Shown here: one piece after another, positions 25,771 through 36,047 of the stretch
Position numbering within the stretch: the first letter of the stretch is position 1
Layout: each line of letters opens with the position of its first letter
Source: Liolophura sinensis
Taxonomy: Eukaryota > Mollusca > Polyplacophora > Chitonida > Chitonidae
Direction of reading: 5' to 3'
Assembly (NCBI RefSeq): GCF_032854445.1
Contig: NC_088301.1
Span: 21,447,808 to 21,511,807 of the forward strand
Length of the DNA stretch: 64,000 bases
Program-made: the position numbers and the translations under genes
The notes under the pieces: model-generated
Database searches by the model: none
Told to the model about the DNA's origin: nothing
The model's input: only the letters and a program-made list of their open reading frames with translations

Positions 25771-27125
25771 GCTGTATCAGCAAGGTGATGGTTTATGTGT
25801 TTACCTCAGACTCACATTTACATGGATGGGTTGGGGTTCAATTCCCTTGTCTGACACTTGGCACAGTGACAGTTATGGTAAGACAGCATCATGGTTTGTG
25901 TGTTTACCTTCAATCCAACGGTAAATAAACTTGGCAAAGTGACCACTGTGGTAAGGCAGGGTGATGGTTTGTATGTATACCCTCAGACTCACAGGAACAT
26001 GGATGGGTGAGGGTTCAATCCCCACCCCTGACACTTAGCAAAGTGACAGCTGTGGTAAGGCAGAGTGATGGTTTGTGTGTTTACCTCAGAACCAACAGGT
26101 ACATGGATGGGTGGTGGCATCAATTCCCACATCTGACACGGCAAAGAGATAGATATGTTAAGGCAAGGTGATGGTTTGTGTTTACCTCACACATGCAGAG
26201 TGATGGTTAGTCTGTGTACCCTCAGACCCACATGGATGGTACATGGATGGGTGGGGGTTCAGTTCCCACATCTGACACTAAGCAAAGTAACAGTTATGTT
26301 ATGTCAGGGTGATCGTTCGTGTCTTTACCTCAGAACCAGCAGGTACATGGATGGGTGAGGGTTCAATTCCCACATCTGACACTAAGCAAAGTGACAGTTA
26401 TGGTATGGCAGGGTGATGGTTTGTGTGTTTACCTCAGAACCAGCAGGTATATGGACGGGTGGGGGTTCAATTCCCACATCTGACACTAAGCAAAGTAACA
26501 GTTATGTTATGTCAGGGTGATCGTTCGTGTCTTTACCTCAGAACCAGCAGGTACATGGATGGGTGGGGGTTCAATTCCCACATCTGACACCAAGCAAAGT
26601 GACAGTTATGGTATGGCAGGGTGATGGGTTGTGTGTTTACCTCAGAACCAGCAGGTACATGGACGTGTGGGGGTTCAATTCCCACATCTGACACCAAGCA
26701 AAGTGACAGTTATGGTATGGCAGGGTGATGGGTTGTGTGTTTGCCTGAGAACCAGCAGGTACATGGATGGCTGGGGGCATCAATTCCCACATCTGACACT
26801 AAGCAAAGTGACAGTTATGGTATGGCAGGGTGATGGTTTGTGTGTTTACCTCAGAACCAGCAGGTATATGGACGGGTGGGGGTTCAATTCCCACATCTGA
26901 CACTAAGCAAAGTAACAGTTATGTTATGTCAGGGTGATCGTTCGTGTGTTTACCTCAGAACCAGCAGGTACATGGATGGGTGGGGGTTCAATTCCCACAT
27001 CTGACACTAAGCAAAGTGACAGTTATGGTATGTCAGGGTGATCGTTTGTGTGTTTACCTCAGAACCAGCAGGTACATGGACGTGTGGGGGTTCAATTCCC
27101 ACATCTGACATTGGGCAAAATGACA
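25771..27125 (+). repeat. tandem array of ~104-bp tRNA-like units
   Basis: About 13 units, the last eight spaced 103-105 bp. Each unit runs AAAGTGACAGTTATGGTA, GGCAGGGTGATGGTTTGTGT, TTACCTCAGAACCAGCAGGT, ACATGGATGGGTG, GGGGTTCAATTCCCAC, ATCTGACAC. GGTTCAATTCC fits the pol III box B consensus exactly. TACCT..AGGTA around AGAACCAG looks like an anticodon-arm hairpin, and GGGG.TTCAATT.CCCAC a T-arm. Box A is poor. The 5' units (before about 26100) are more diverged and partly truncated. I read this as a tandemly amplified tRNA-derived sequence; whether any unit is transcribed is unknown. ORFs inside it are repeat artefacts. Confidence 0.85.
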
Positions 27126-28419
27126 GATGCATAGATAACTGGTTAGTGGGCGTTTAAACCTATCCTTGCAGTGCAGTGACAAGATGACTCTGGTAAAACT
27201 GGGAGAGAGTCTGATAGACTATGTGCTCTGTTTGGCAAAAATCATTATTTCACAATCTTAAGTAATTGTCAAAAGAACAACTGTACTATAAATAATATTG
27301 GCTGTAATACTCAAGGTTTCTTTTTAAGTCTTTTAAAGAACACACATGTATACATATTCTGAAAGTATAACATGAAAATTTGTCAAAAATTTATGAATTT
27401 TTCAAGTGTTAACTACATATACATTTGCAATATATCTTCCCGGTTGGACAAAACAAGAAAGAAAATCTGAGTTGAGTTAACTAATAATGTTAACCCAAAT
27501 ACTCTACACTTGCAAAAGATGATATCATAATAACCAATCTGACAAATTTTCTGTGACACGATTTATTACAGATGACAAAACGTTAATTAACCAGAATAAT
27601 AGTATTAGCAAAGTTAGCCCATAAATGAAACTGCAGTATGGTTGACTTGAAACGGAGAGCGAATAATGCATTGTGTCCGCATACCTTTACGACTGACTGG
27701 AGTCTGGGTTGTGTAAAGTGTCGCAGGCAGATAATGACATAGTGTAGGGTAGAAGGAAAGCTCCAGCTACCAGAAGACCTTAAATCTTCCTTGTCTCCTC
27801 CCAGGCTTGGGTTGATTAAAGGGGGAAGGGGGGTGGGTTATTATGTGAAGTCAATGACACAGAAATAACATCTTAACCCATTTGACTTTTATATTCCCTT
27901 CAAGGCCGACTGATCACAGGAAGCATTTAGAACCCAAGAGGCACTAAGAAAAATCCGGCAGGCAGGATTTTCTTACAGACATACATGTAGTATGTAACCC
28001 ATGAAGGTACATGTATAATGTATATTCAATCTTCTGCAATTAGAAGGCAACAAGAGTTAAAGTCCCTGAAAAGAACAAGACATGTATGTATGAATTGCAT
28101 ATTGCATTCAAAAAGCACATTATTGTTCAGACATGACGCCAAAATGAAATGAGATCTCAATCGATGCCTTAAGAAAAACACCGCTAAACATCCTACCACC
28201 TCTTAAATATCCTACCAATATCAACATGTCAAAGACCCTACAAAGATCTGGATTGCAAAAGGGGTAAGTGGAGGGTGGTTGGTGATTGTGTGGGTGGGGG
28301 TTTGAGCAGAGGGGAGAATGAATTTGTTTGGGAAGCTAATCAAATATTTTATGAGAAATCAGGTGCAGGTAGTGGTACAGTTCTACATGTATTACAAACA
28401 GACTACGAACAGCTCAATT
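27126..28419. other. non-coding stretch, left copy
   Basis: No exon recognised; the matching right copy is 36048-37344. By eye it differs from the other copy by about one base in a hundred. Confidence 0.5.
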
Positions 28420-28500
28420 TTATTTGCTTGAGTGGTGTTTTAGCATTATGCCATACTCAAGACTATTTCTTCAGTCAGTTTCATGGGTAGATGGAACCAA
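28420..28500 (-). mobile_element. SINE family 1, fragment (left copy)
   Basis: TTGAGTGGTGTTTTAGC and GCCATACTCAAGACTATTTC are decayed SINE 1 3' sequence. The copy at about 37345-37425 is its duplicate. Confidence 0.6.
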
Positions 28501-28584
28501 AGGGCCCTTCCCTCTGGTAAGCCACCAACCTCTGGCAAGTTACTGATGAATTTTGTCACATATGATACACAGATTATCTATCCC

Positions 28585-29215
28585 ATATCAGACAACATAC
28601 TTTTCATTGGACAGCAATGGTCACATGGGGAACGTGTTCATATACATTCCCGTATCTTGCAACCAAGGCCACATGCATCTTTCAACTAGGCTATCGGTTT
28701 GATCGGCTCTTAACACACAACGGTGTCACTGAAGCGATTCATTCTCACATCCTCTTTTTTCTCTGAATTGGGTATTTTACATACTGGTCGAGGTGTCCGT
28801 GACAGGACATGGAAATTTATCCCGCATGGGTCAAAATACTTGGGTTTCCATTGGACAGCAACAGTTATCTGGTGGACGAGTATATTCCTGTATCCTGCAG
28901 TTAACTAGGGTATCTCCCTTTATTCAGTTGTGAAAACAATGGTCACATCGCTCAAGCAATTCCCCTATACATTGGTCCTCTGCACTGAATTGATGGGTTT
29001 TTGGCAGGAAAACTCCAAGACATGGTTACTGGGTCAGAGGATACGGAAATATATGGTGTCAGTTCATATTCAGTACAAAACCTTCATATTTTGTGAGGCA
29101 TCAGTGACAGGATAGAAAAATATATGGAGTCAGTAACCCCCATACTTTGTGAGGTGTCAGTGAAAGGATACAGAAAACTATGGTGCCATTAACCCTCATA
29201 TCTTTTTAGTCAGTG
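28585..29215. mobile_element. F1 foldback-family repeat (left copy)
   Basis: CTTTTCATTGGACAGCAATG, TATCTCCCTTTATTCAGTTG, TCCTCTGCACTGAATTGATG and ATATATGGTGTCAGTT match the element at 8063-8440 in order. CATTGGACAGCAA occurs twice (about 28606 and 28849), so two copies or an internal duplication are present. The right copy is 37510-38140. Confidence 0.65.
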
Positions 29216-29725
29216 AGTGAGCACTTAGGGTTTAACGCACTTGGCAATTTTTAGTCATATGATGACGAAGGAGTCCTTAGAGTGCATGAATGTGTCAGGG
29301 ATAGACATTAGAAGTACAGCTGGCAAGACAATTGTCCTGTTGATCCCTAAGAGTTACCAAACATTTTTTTGCAACTCGCAGGACAAAATTTCTCCCTGCT
29401 GAACTGTTGGCCGATCTATGATTAAATGCACTGTGTACGTATGAATCCACTTGAACATTAGTTTGGGAAACTGATCAAAGTAGCAAACTTTCATGTATGC
29501 GCAAATTTTCATCACCAAATATTCAACCACAATCCCTGCTGCACATAAATTTTGATGGACAAGGCCATTTTTTTGTCCGACATGTCAATTGTAATTTTAA
29601 ACACTGCGTAAGATGTTCCTCCTTGTTGCAGGAAGGATTTCCGCCGATCTTTTGTCCAGTGCTGCTTCATTCAGACGGCTTACCAAAGGTAAGTAAGCGG
29701 CCCCACTCACACAATTATACTGATA
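29216..29725 (-). mobile_element. SINE family 2 split by a ~315-bp insertion (left copy)
   Basis: The 3' end (GTGAGTGAGCACTTAGGGTT ... GAAGGAGTCCTTAGAGTGCA) occupies 29216-29297. The next part of the same SINE (TCCTCCTTGTTGCAGGAAGG ... CGGCTTACCAAAGGTAAGTA) resumes at about 29611. The 315 bp between are foreign to SINE 2. The tRNA head is missing. The right copy is about 38140-38645. Confidence 0.75.
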
Positions 29726-30929
29726 GTGATAATGTCAATGTCAATGCAATGATAATGTAATGATAATGTCAGTAAGCCTCATATTTTGTATCTCCTTTTT
29801 ATTGGTGTTACTAAGTAACTGTGTAAATAATAATGCACACCATATCAGTGGGGTTTTCAGTGAACGTTAGACCACACAAATGCCCACACAAGCATCATCG
29901 GCCACTTACTGCCACAGAGGCCCCGCGAACAGTGAGAGTAACACGTAAATGGGGATAATGGGCATAATAGTAAAATAAAACGTGAAGCAAGCTTTTATAA
30001 TAGTGGGGCATAGTAGACCTGAAACTATGGTAGATGTACATGTATATAGTAAGCTGAATAGTGGGACTGTAAGCTCAATATTTTATTATGGGATTAACTC
30101 TGGATGCCAGGGCACCTGACTGTTAAAATCCCAAGCTGTCGATCATCCCAAAGGTAAACATCCATCCATATTTCAGGTACCTCAACCTGTCCGCTGATCC
30201 CAAGTTGCCAAAATGGCCTCGCGATTGCAAATGACGGGCATGTGTGTCCCTGGAAGGTGTTTGTGATGGGCGGCCATCTTTATGAAGTTCAAGAGAGCGG
30301 AAAAGTTGAACTTGCTGAAACATGGATGGATATTTACCTTTGGGGTGATCTGCAGCTCAGGATTTTAATAGTCAGGTACCATGAGACACTAAGAATTGTA
30401 AAGGAATAGCTGCACAGGGCAGGGAGGTTAGTATTCAACTGTTTTCAGAAATTTTATGATTGTTCCTTCAGTCATCCACGGCTATTCTGGGATATGCACT
30501 ACACTATAGTAAACCCGATTGATGGGTATAGTACACCCAATATCACTGATAGTACAAGTAAATAGGGCATAGTAGGCCCCAAAGTAGGTACCGGTAATAG
30601 TTGGACCCCTAAGTAGATCATAGTAGACCCCTAAAGTAGGAGATAGTAGACTATAGTATGTGACACCTAAGAGGAGGACATGACAGACTCAATATGTTAG
30701 TATGGCAGAGTAGATCTAGCAATAATCCCAACAGTTTAACAAACAGCAGATAGATCTCAGAGCATGCCAATCCGCACAGTTGTAGGAAGGCAGGCTTATC
30801 ATGTACTGCATGTACTATACAGTAGGCATACTAGTACCTTAGTACGTTTGTAGGCCTATACTCAATGGTACAGTTTCACAATCGTAATATAGCTACATGC
30901 CTGAAGCAATCCACACAGATTTTACTTAC
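29726..30929. other. non-coding stretch, left copy
   Basis: Contains short AATGTCAATG-type simple repeats (29725-29770), which differ in number between the two copies, and a run of diverged TAGTAGACC/CATAGTAG words at 30510-30670. No exon found. Confidence 0.5.
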
Positions 30930-31640
30930 AAATGGATATTTAGAATAGTGAGACAATCCCTAAGATTCCGTCAGCGCAGGATGTCAAAGGCGGATGCTGA
31001 AGTGCCGATTTTCCAGTGTTTCCGAACTTCCCTGAAAGTCGGTAGCTCCGGCTTACCAGTCTACAATGCCTCCATGCTTGCCTGTGGCCAAATCAAAACA
31101 AACTCGCTACTTCCACTGCACAGTGGAGAGTACAGCCGCTAACTTCTACAAGTATCTTCGGAAGTAGCTCAAGGTAGGTCCCCGAACACGACCCGGCGAT
31201 TTATACCGAGGTAAACTTTCCAATAATTCCAAACTGTGCCTGTAACTTCACAAACCATCCGACTTTCCCTCCCGTAACTTCGCTCCGGCCATGCAGTTTG
31301 CGCGATGCATGTTGGGTAGATTATATCCTTCCGCACTCGCGTTCAGAGAAGTAGGTCACCGTTCTGACGGGTAGCCATGTGTTTAGATGATTTCTTCTCA
31401 TTTGTTGCGCCACCGTTGAGCATTCAGACGTACTTTATCTACAGTTGTGTCACCAGAACAGCTGTGTTAGGGCTAGAGTCGTGGTAATGCCATGTCGGCG
31501 GAGGACTACTTCCCTATTTTGACAGCTCCGACTTACCTGTGTGTCGGCTGCTATCATACAGGCACGCACCTGACCTAGACATGGCTTTAATCTGTTTAGT
31601 TATTCGCATTAAATGCACTGTAAAGAAAACAAGATGAAAG
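30930..31640 (-). promoter_or_regulatory. promoter-like, CpG-richer block with minus-strand first exons (left copy)
   Basis: CpG is clearly denser here than elsewhere. On the minus strand: TATAAAT at 31199-31205, followed about 140 bases later by a donor CTG|GTAAGC (exon end 31057), giving a possible first exon of about 31057-31170. A second, stronger donor CACACAG|GTAAGTCGG gives an exon end at 31537. A ZNF143/Staf-like site lies at 31300-31319. No coding start is seen, so these would be 5' UTR exons, perhaps joining the ATG exon at 14288 across a ~16-kb intron (inference from strand and order only). A plus-strand promoter cannot be excluded, since AAG|GTAGGT at about 31172 would fit a plus-strand donor. 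Confidence 0.45.
31300..31319 (-). promoter_or_regulatory. ZNF143/Staf-like motif (left copy)
   Basis: Read on minus, CTACCCAACATGCATCGCGC resembles the long ZNF143/Staf (SBS) consensus of the form TWCCCANMATGCAnYGCG. This motif is typical of metazoan promoters close to transcription starts. The same 20 bases occur at 40181-40200. Confidence 0.45.
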
Positions 31641-32219
31641 CTTAAAACTGAAAGTAATTCTCACGTTTAAAAAACACAAAGGCATATCTGCAAATCAACA
31701 ACGCAAAATTCTCAACAAATGTTGAAGTGAAAAGCATCTTTATTTATGGCACAGGTAGGCCTACGGTATGTATAGCCCTAGTCTATAATAACCACAGTAG
31801 AAGCGTTTGAAGTTCACCAGTGATCGTCTGCTCAGCAAAGTTGACCACGTGACCAGCTTACTGTACTCGGACTTGAAAACGGGATTCCTGACGTGAGGTG
31901 ACAGTTGAACATCGGCCCGGTGAACGTCGGCCCATTGCAAATAAAGTTCGACGATGTTGGCCTACCCTATATAAATAGACTCTCTAAGTACACCGTACTA
32001 ATAAATGCACTTAGCGACATGTATGTCGACACATGTATATTTCATGCCTAAATACGAATATTATAGGCCTACCAAAATCGCAACGACATGGTCGTGTGAA
32101 ATATTACTGTTGTCACTTTTAAAGCCATATGCTTAATTAGAATCATTAATTTATTTGGCAAGAAACATATTTCGGACCATTGGTTCAATTTAAAAAAGCA
32201 ATAAAATATGAATTTTTAC

Positions 32220-32222
<3 letters not shown>
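31641..32222. other. upstream flank of the promoter-like block (left copy)
   Basis: No exon. CACGTG (31846-31851, in GACCACGTGACC) is a bHLH E-box of the USF/MiT type, about 310 bases upstream of the second minus-strand donor. Confidence 0.35.

Positions 32223-32291
<69 letters not shown>
32223..32291. repeat. (TA)n microsatellite (left copy)
   Basis: About 69 bp of TA. The right copy (41103-41178) is about 6 bp longer. Confidence 0.95.
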
Positions 32292-32329
32292 CATACTGAA
32301 AAATTCAAATGTTCCACGTACGTGGGAAG

Positions 32330-32472
32330 GTCTTCTAGATACCTGCGGATGGTTGTGCGTTTCCCTCGGGTTCTCCCCGGTTACCTCTCATCATAATGCT
32401 GGCAACCATTGGATAGGTGAAATGTTTCTGAGTACGGCATAAAACACCAAATAAATAAATAAATAAATATTT
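32330..32472 (+). mobile_element. SINE family 1, 3' fragment (left copy)
   Basis: CTGCGGATGGTTGTGCGTTT, CATCATAATGCTGGCAACC, AAAACACCAAATAAATAAAT. Duplicate at 41217-41359. Confidence 0.85.
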
Positions 32473-32655
32473 ATTTCAATAGCCTCTGCTCTGGTTTTGG
32501 GACAGCTGCATGCATAAATTAGCGTGAAATCAGCGTATACTCAAATATTCATGGATTTTATATCTAATCAAGATGCCTAATTAAGACTGTTTTAGGTTAT
32601 ACTGTATATATAGTCAGAGCGCATCGGTTTTACATAAATTCAATATTTAAAATTG

Positions 32656-32683
32656 TGTGTATGTGTGTGTGTGTGTGTGTGTA
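32656..32683. repeat. (TG)n microsatellite (left copy)
   Basis: Short TG run, repeated in the right copy at about 41542-41570. Confidence 0.85.
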
Positions 32684-32856
32684 TTTGCATGCATGCTCCA
32701 ATTTTGGTCATAATTATACATTTACATATATACATGCACATTTGCTAAAATAATGTCATATGTATGAGATAAGTCAACTTCCTAAATCATGCAGTCTGAA
32801 CAATTAACGTCATACACTTTGTTATATGATATATAGGGTGTATGTATAAAGACGTG

Positions 32857-32902
32857 CATTCTAGCATCACTCAGGCAATAGACTTTCTGTTAAAATTAAC
32901 AG
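32857..32902. mobile_element. solitary MITE-A arm (left copy)
   Basis: CATTCTAGCATCACTC, GACTTTCTGTTAAAATTAAC match the terminal arm of the MITEs at 33870 and 46331, without a partner arm nearby. Right copy about 41744-41789. Confidence 0.6.
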
Positions 32903-33281
32903 GTTTACTTTCTGAGTGTACATGTACATATACTCCTAACTGTGGCATGATGCTTGATGAATAACGCAACATTAACAGTATTAGGTTTCATACTTGTGAA
33001 ATACAAGTGCATCCACCGGAGTTAGTTATGTTTTTCTCCAGAGTTTCAAATCTAAATCTTGCATTGCAATTGCAAAAAACAGTTGGTGGGTAGAAGCAAC
33101 ATATTTGGCGCAAGGCAGTCTGTGCTCTTCGGTGTGCTCAAAATGGTGTCCCATTGAGGCATGCTTGCATGCGTGGGATGTCCCAATGAAGCACTGAACT
33201 TGTATATGAGCACTCAGGCCGGCCTGCTGCAATTGTAGTAGAAGCCGTCGTGAAATGTCCTTAATACTGTTAAACTTGAAT

Positions 33282-33308
33282 TGATTGATTGATTGATTGA
33301 TTGATTGA
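33282..33308. repeat. (TTGA)n microsatellite (left copy)
   Basis: Six to seven TTGA/TGAT repeats; duplicate at about 42169-42195. They sit inside a minus-strand 83-codon ORF that I regard as spurious. Confidence 0.85.
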
Positions 33309-33869
33309 GTGCATGTATGATTGGTGTCAGAACTCGCTCAAAAAAAGCTTCGGAGAAAACCCCACACATAATCCACAATAAACTACGGACCGCCACCAGG
33401 TACCTATTAAACAAACACAAGACGGGAAAACAAGCAATCCACTGGGCACCAATTGCTCCATGCAAGATTTGAATACAGTCTGTCTGGGTGCGAATGATTC
33501 CTCTGTGTCGAAAAATTGTATGCTATTCTAAATAACAGCGTATTATGAGTGCGATATTTCATCTCATATAATTACTTCGATGTCACGAATAAGAATTTAC
33601 ATCAGAACATGTTAATATGCCGTTCTTACGTTCCTTCACGAAATCATAAAATCAGGACTTATGTATACATAAGTGACGTAGGCACTTCGGGTACGTAGTA
33701 CCATTTATCAGCTATATAGCACTGTCATGCTCTAGTTGTACTCCCCATGCTGTCTTGTATCGGATATTTGGCACGTGTATTTAGCAGACTTTGGGAGATG
33801 TCTGTATATATGAAACCAGTGCCTTATTAGAACTTCCATTGCTCGGTTTCACTCAACAAAATAATCTCT

Positions 33870-34093
33870 TAATTTAGCACAAAGTCTATAGCCTGGGTGA
33901 TGCTAGAATGTATTCTGCTGTTATATCAGATTATTCTTTTAGACATAGCACACCTATTCCATTAATCCAACATAAAGATTCTATTAATTTAACAGAATAT
34001 TATGCCGAATATGACAGAACATTATGTTATACTAACAAAATATATTACATTCTAGCATCACTTAAAAAACAGACTTTCTGTAAAAATTAACAG
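33870..34093. mobile_element. MITE-A, intact (left copy)
   Basis: Terminal inverted repeats of roughly 40 bp: GTGATGCTAGAATGTA at 33897-33912 is exactly inverted near 34046-34061, and AAAGTCT / AGACTTT extends the pair outward. The element is about 220 bp, AT-rich and non-coding. The sibling at 46331-46545 shares both TIRs and the internal CAACATAAAGATTC. Right copy 42757-42980. Confidence 0.82.
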
Positions 34094-34275
34094 ATTAATT
34101 TTTTAACTGTCTATGATTCTGCCATTTGCCTGTGTACAGTCGATATGGGTTTACATTTACGAACAGATTTTCAAAAATAAACGGAAAGAAAAACAACAAT
34201 CAGATCACTTTTTTCGACAAGCATATACATTTCTTTATCCAGGTGTAGGAAGACCTTTCAGCTGAGTATAGAGCA

Positions 34276-34508
34276 GGGCCCTGTTCTTCAAAACTGGTTT
34301 AAGGCTTAAACCAGATTTACCTTTAGGCCAAGTCTTCAGTTTTGTACTTAGCCCGAAAAAGACTGTGTAGCATTATATTAAATACTAGTATAGACTAAAA
34401 TTGCTGCTGTTATTTTTTGACTTTGGAGAACAGCATTGGTTAAAAAATTAAATTTAAAATATGACTTGATACCAGTATTAGCTAATATACTTTCGAACAA
34501 CTGGGCCC
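34276..34508. mobile_element. MITE-B, GGGCCC-ended (left copy)
   Basis: The ends GGGCCCTGTTCTTCAAAA and, inverted, GGGCCCAGTTGTTCGAAA form 18-bp TIRs over a 233-bp non-coding element. GGGCCC-N-GTT-TTC ends of this type are common in invertebrate DNA-transposon MITEs. Right copy 43163-43395. Confidence 0.7.
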
Positions 34509-34826
34509 AGAAGGTAATCCCACGATGAGAAATTCAAAAGGGCTAATTAGTACTCGGTTCTCTTGGAATGCATGCCGAATGTACAATTAATAGATTATAT
34601 GTACACAAGCCATACTCATTTTTTGACGATGAAGAGAAACAGTTCAGTGTATAGCTTTTGTATTCGTGTAATAAAGACACTTGTTCTGGATAATCCATGG
34701 CATAAATCGTGTGCGTGACTTGACTCAATACTGAACTAACCACCGGTTAGCTGTGTACAGCCTCCGGCATAGTATATCAAAGACTGTCATCTGGTGTATA
34801 TGTCCTCTTGTTAAATCCAGTCTCGG

Positions 34827-35126
34827 TCAACATCTTGTCGCATCTCTTGCATTCTTTATTCGCCTAATCCCCAGGGTTGTATGCCAGACAGGTAGGGTTT
34901 CCAGAGCACAAGGGTCGGTGAGTGTCGTATTGCCCATTACGGAGTCCGAGTGCGTGATTTGACGGGGATTGCTTATATCAGCTTGAACCAGTGCATGTTT
35001 GCAAGGTCCCGCCATCGGGTAAAGGTCGGCCGCGTATTTTGACAATACAATGCAACACAGATACACTAACCAATCACTTACACAATACAAAGAGCCTCCA
35101 CTTCTGAAGGTCCATATGGAAATCAA
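34827..35126 (-). other. 99-codon ORF carrying a repeated 26-base word (left copy)
   Basis: The ORF has no recognised domain. Bases 35078-35103 reappear exactly, inverted, at 47923-47948, so this stretch probably contains a dispersed repeat. The minus strand reads TTGT|GTAAGT at about 35080, a good donor sequence, after the ATG at 35115; I cannot tell a short exon from a repeat. Right copy 43713-44012. Confidence 0.3.
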
Positions 35127-35191
35127 AACTAATCGTATATTCTGATTGGTTTCTAAGGCTTAATTACGCCCACGTCATAATTTATGGCAGA

Positions 35192-35310
35192 ATGGCCGCG
35201 CAAGGACGGAAGATTTCGTTTGGGCACCAGATGTCTAGCGGCTGTGTGTATACTATTACCAGTACTACATTATCACTATATGTGAACGTCATATTATTCA
35301 ATGCTGCGAT
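35192..35310 (+). CDS. candidate first coding exon, plus strand (left copy)
   Basis: ATG at 35192 has an optimal context (AGAATGG). The first codons, MAAQGRKISFGHQMSSG, look like a genuine N-terminus. The frame stays open to GCGAT|GTAAGT at 35310/35311, a strong splice donor. Just upstream are an inverted CCAAT box (GATTGGTTT) and a CRE-like CCCACGTCATA. An acceptor, CACCTTTGTTACAG, ends at 35377; using it would leave a 67-base intron and an open frame to a TAG at 35484-35486. The second half of the exon peptide is less protein-like and no family is recognised. Duplicate at 44078-44196. Confidence 0.3.
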
Positions 35311-35537
35311 GTAAGTGTAGACCATCATATCCATCCATATATGAACAGTGTGCAGACTTATTTCACCTTTGTTACAGAAATACTATTGGATACACTTTGT
35401 ATCGACTATTTACTTTCCCCTGTATACGTCTTAATCCTCCACCAGTCTCCTATTTCTTTCCTTTTTGGGTTTTAACAACGGTCTAGGCTTCAACAGCTGC
35501 AATATTCATCCACGTTTCCATACACCTAAACGTGCAT

Positions 35538-35737
35538 NNNNNNNNNNNNNNNNNNNNNNNNNNNNNNNNNNNNNNNNNNNNNNNNNNNNNNNNNNNNNNN
35601 NNNNNNNNNNNNNNNNNNNNNNNNNNNNNNNNNNNNNNNNNNNNNNNNNNNNNNNNNNNNNNNNNNNNNNNNNNNNNNNNNNNNNNNNNNNNNNNNNNNN
35701 NNNNNNNNNNNNNNNNNNNNNNNNNNNNNNNNNNNNN
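35538..35737. other. assembly gap, 200 N
   Basis: Exactly 200 N. A round number indicates a scaffolding gap of unknown true size. ORFs called across it are meaningless. Confidence 0.99.
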
Positions 35738-36047
35738 ATGGTATGGCAGGGTGATGGGTTGTGTGTTTGCCTGAGAACCAGCAGGTACATGGATGGCTGG
35801 GGGCATCAATTCCCACATCTGACACTAAGCAAAGTGACAGTTATGGTATGGCAGGGTGATGGTTTGTGTGTTTACCTCAGAACCAGCAGGTACATGGACG
35901 GGTGGGGGTTCAATTCCCACATCTGACACTAAGCAAAGTAACAGTTATGTTATGTCAGGGTGATCGTTCGTGTGTTTACCTCAGAACCAACAGGTACATG
36001 GATGGGTGGGGCTTCAATTCCCACATCTGACATTGGGCAAAATGACA
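35738..36047 (+). repeat. tRNA-like tandem units (right copy)
   Basis: Three units of the ~104-bp array remain on this side of the gap, where the left copy has four over the matching interval. The contig begins inside a unit. Confidence 0.85.

Larger units (their letters stand above)
26712..35537 (+). repeat. left copy of ~8.8-kb duplicated block (contig-end overlap)
   Basis: Matches 35738-44423 in the same orientation throughout. The offset starts at 9026 and falls to 8922 after one missing array unit. It is 8925 over 28.5-29.5 kb, 8881 at 30.9 kb, 8887 after a longer TA run and 8886 at the end. The copy ends at the last base before the N gap, and the partner begins at the first base after it. 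See the findings for why this is probably an unmerged assembly overlap. Confidence 0.95.

Noticed and set aside
26155-26900. Plus-strand ORFs with repeated GDGLCVCLRTSRYMDG-like peptide
   Set aside because: Translation of the tRNA-like array; the same peptide recurs because the DNA unit recurs.
30897-31142. 81-codon plus-strand ORF (conserved in both copies) as a gene
   Set aside because: Identity between the copies reflects the assembly duplication, not selection; it overlaps the promoter-like block and has no motif.
35465-35926. ORFs running through the N gap
   Set aside because: Unknown bases are read as open codons; the frames on the two sides are unrelated.
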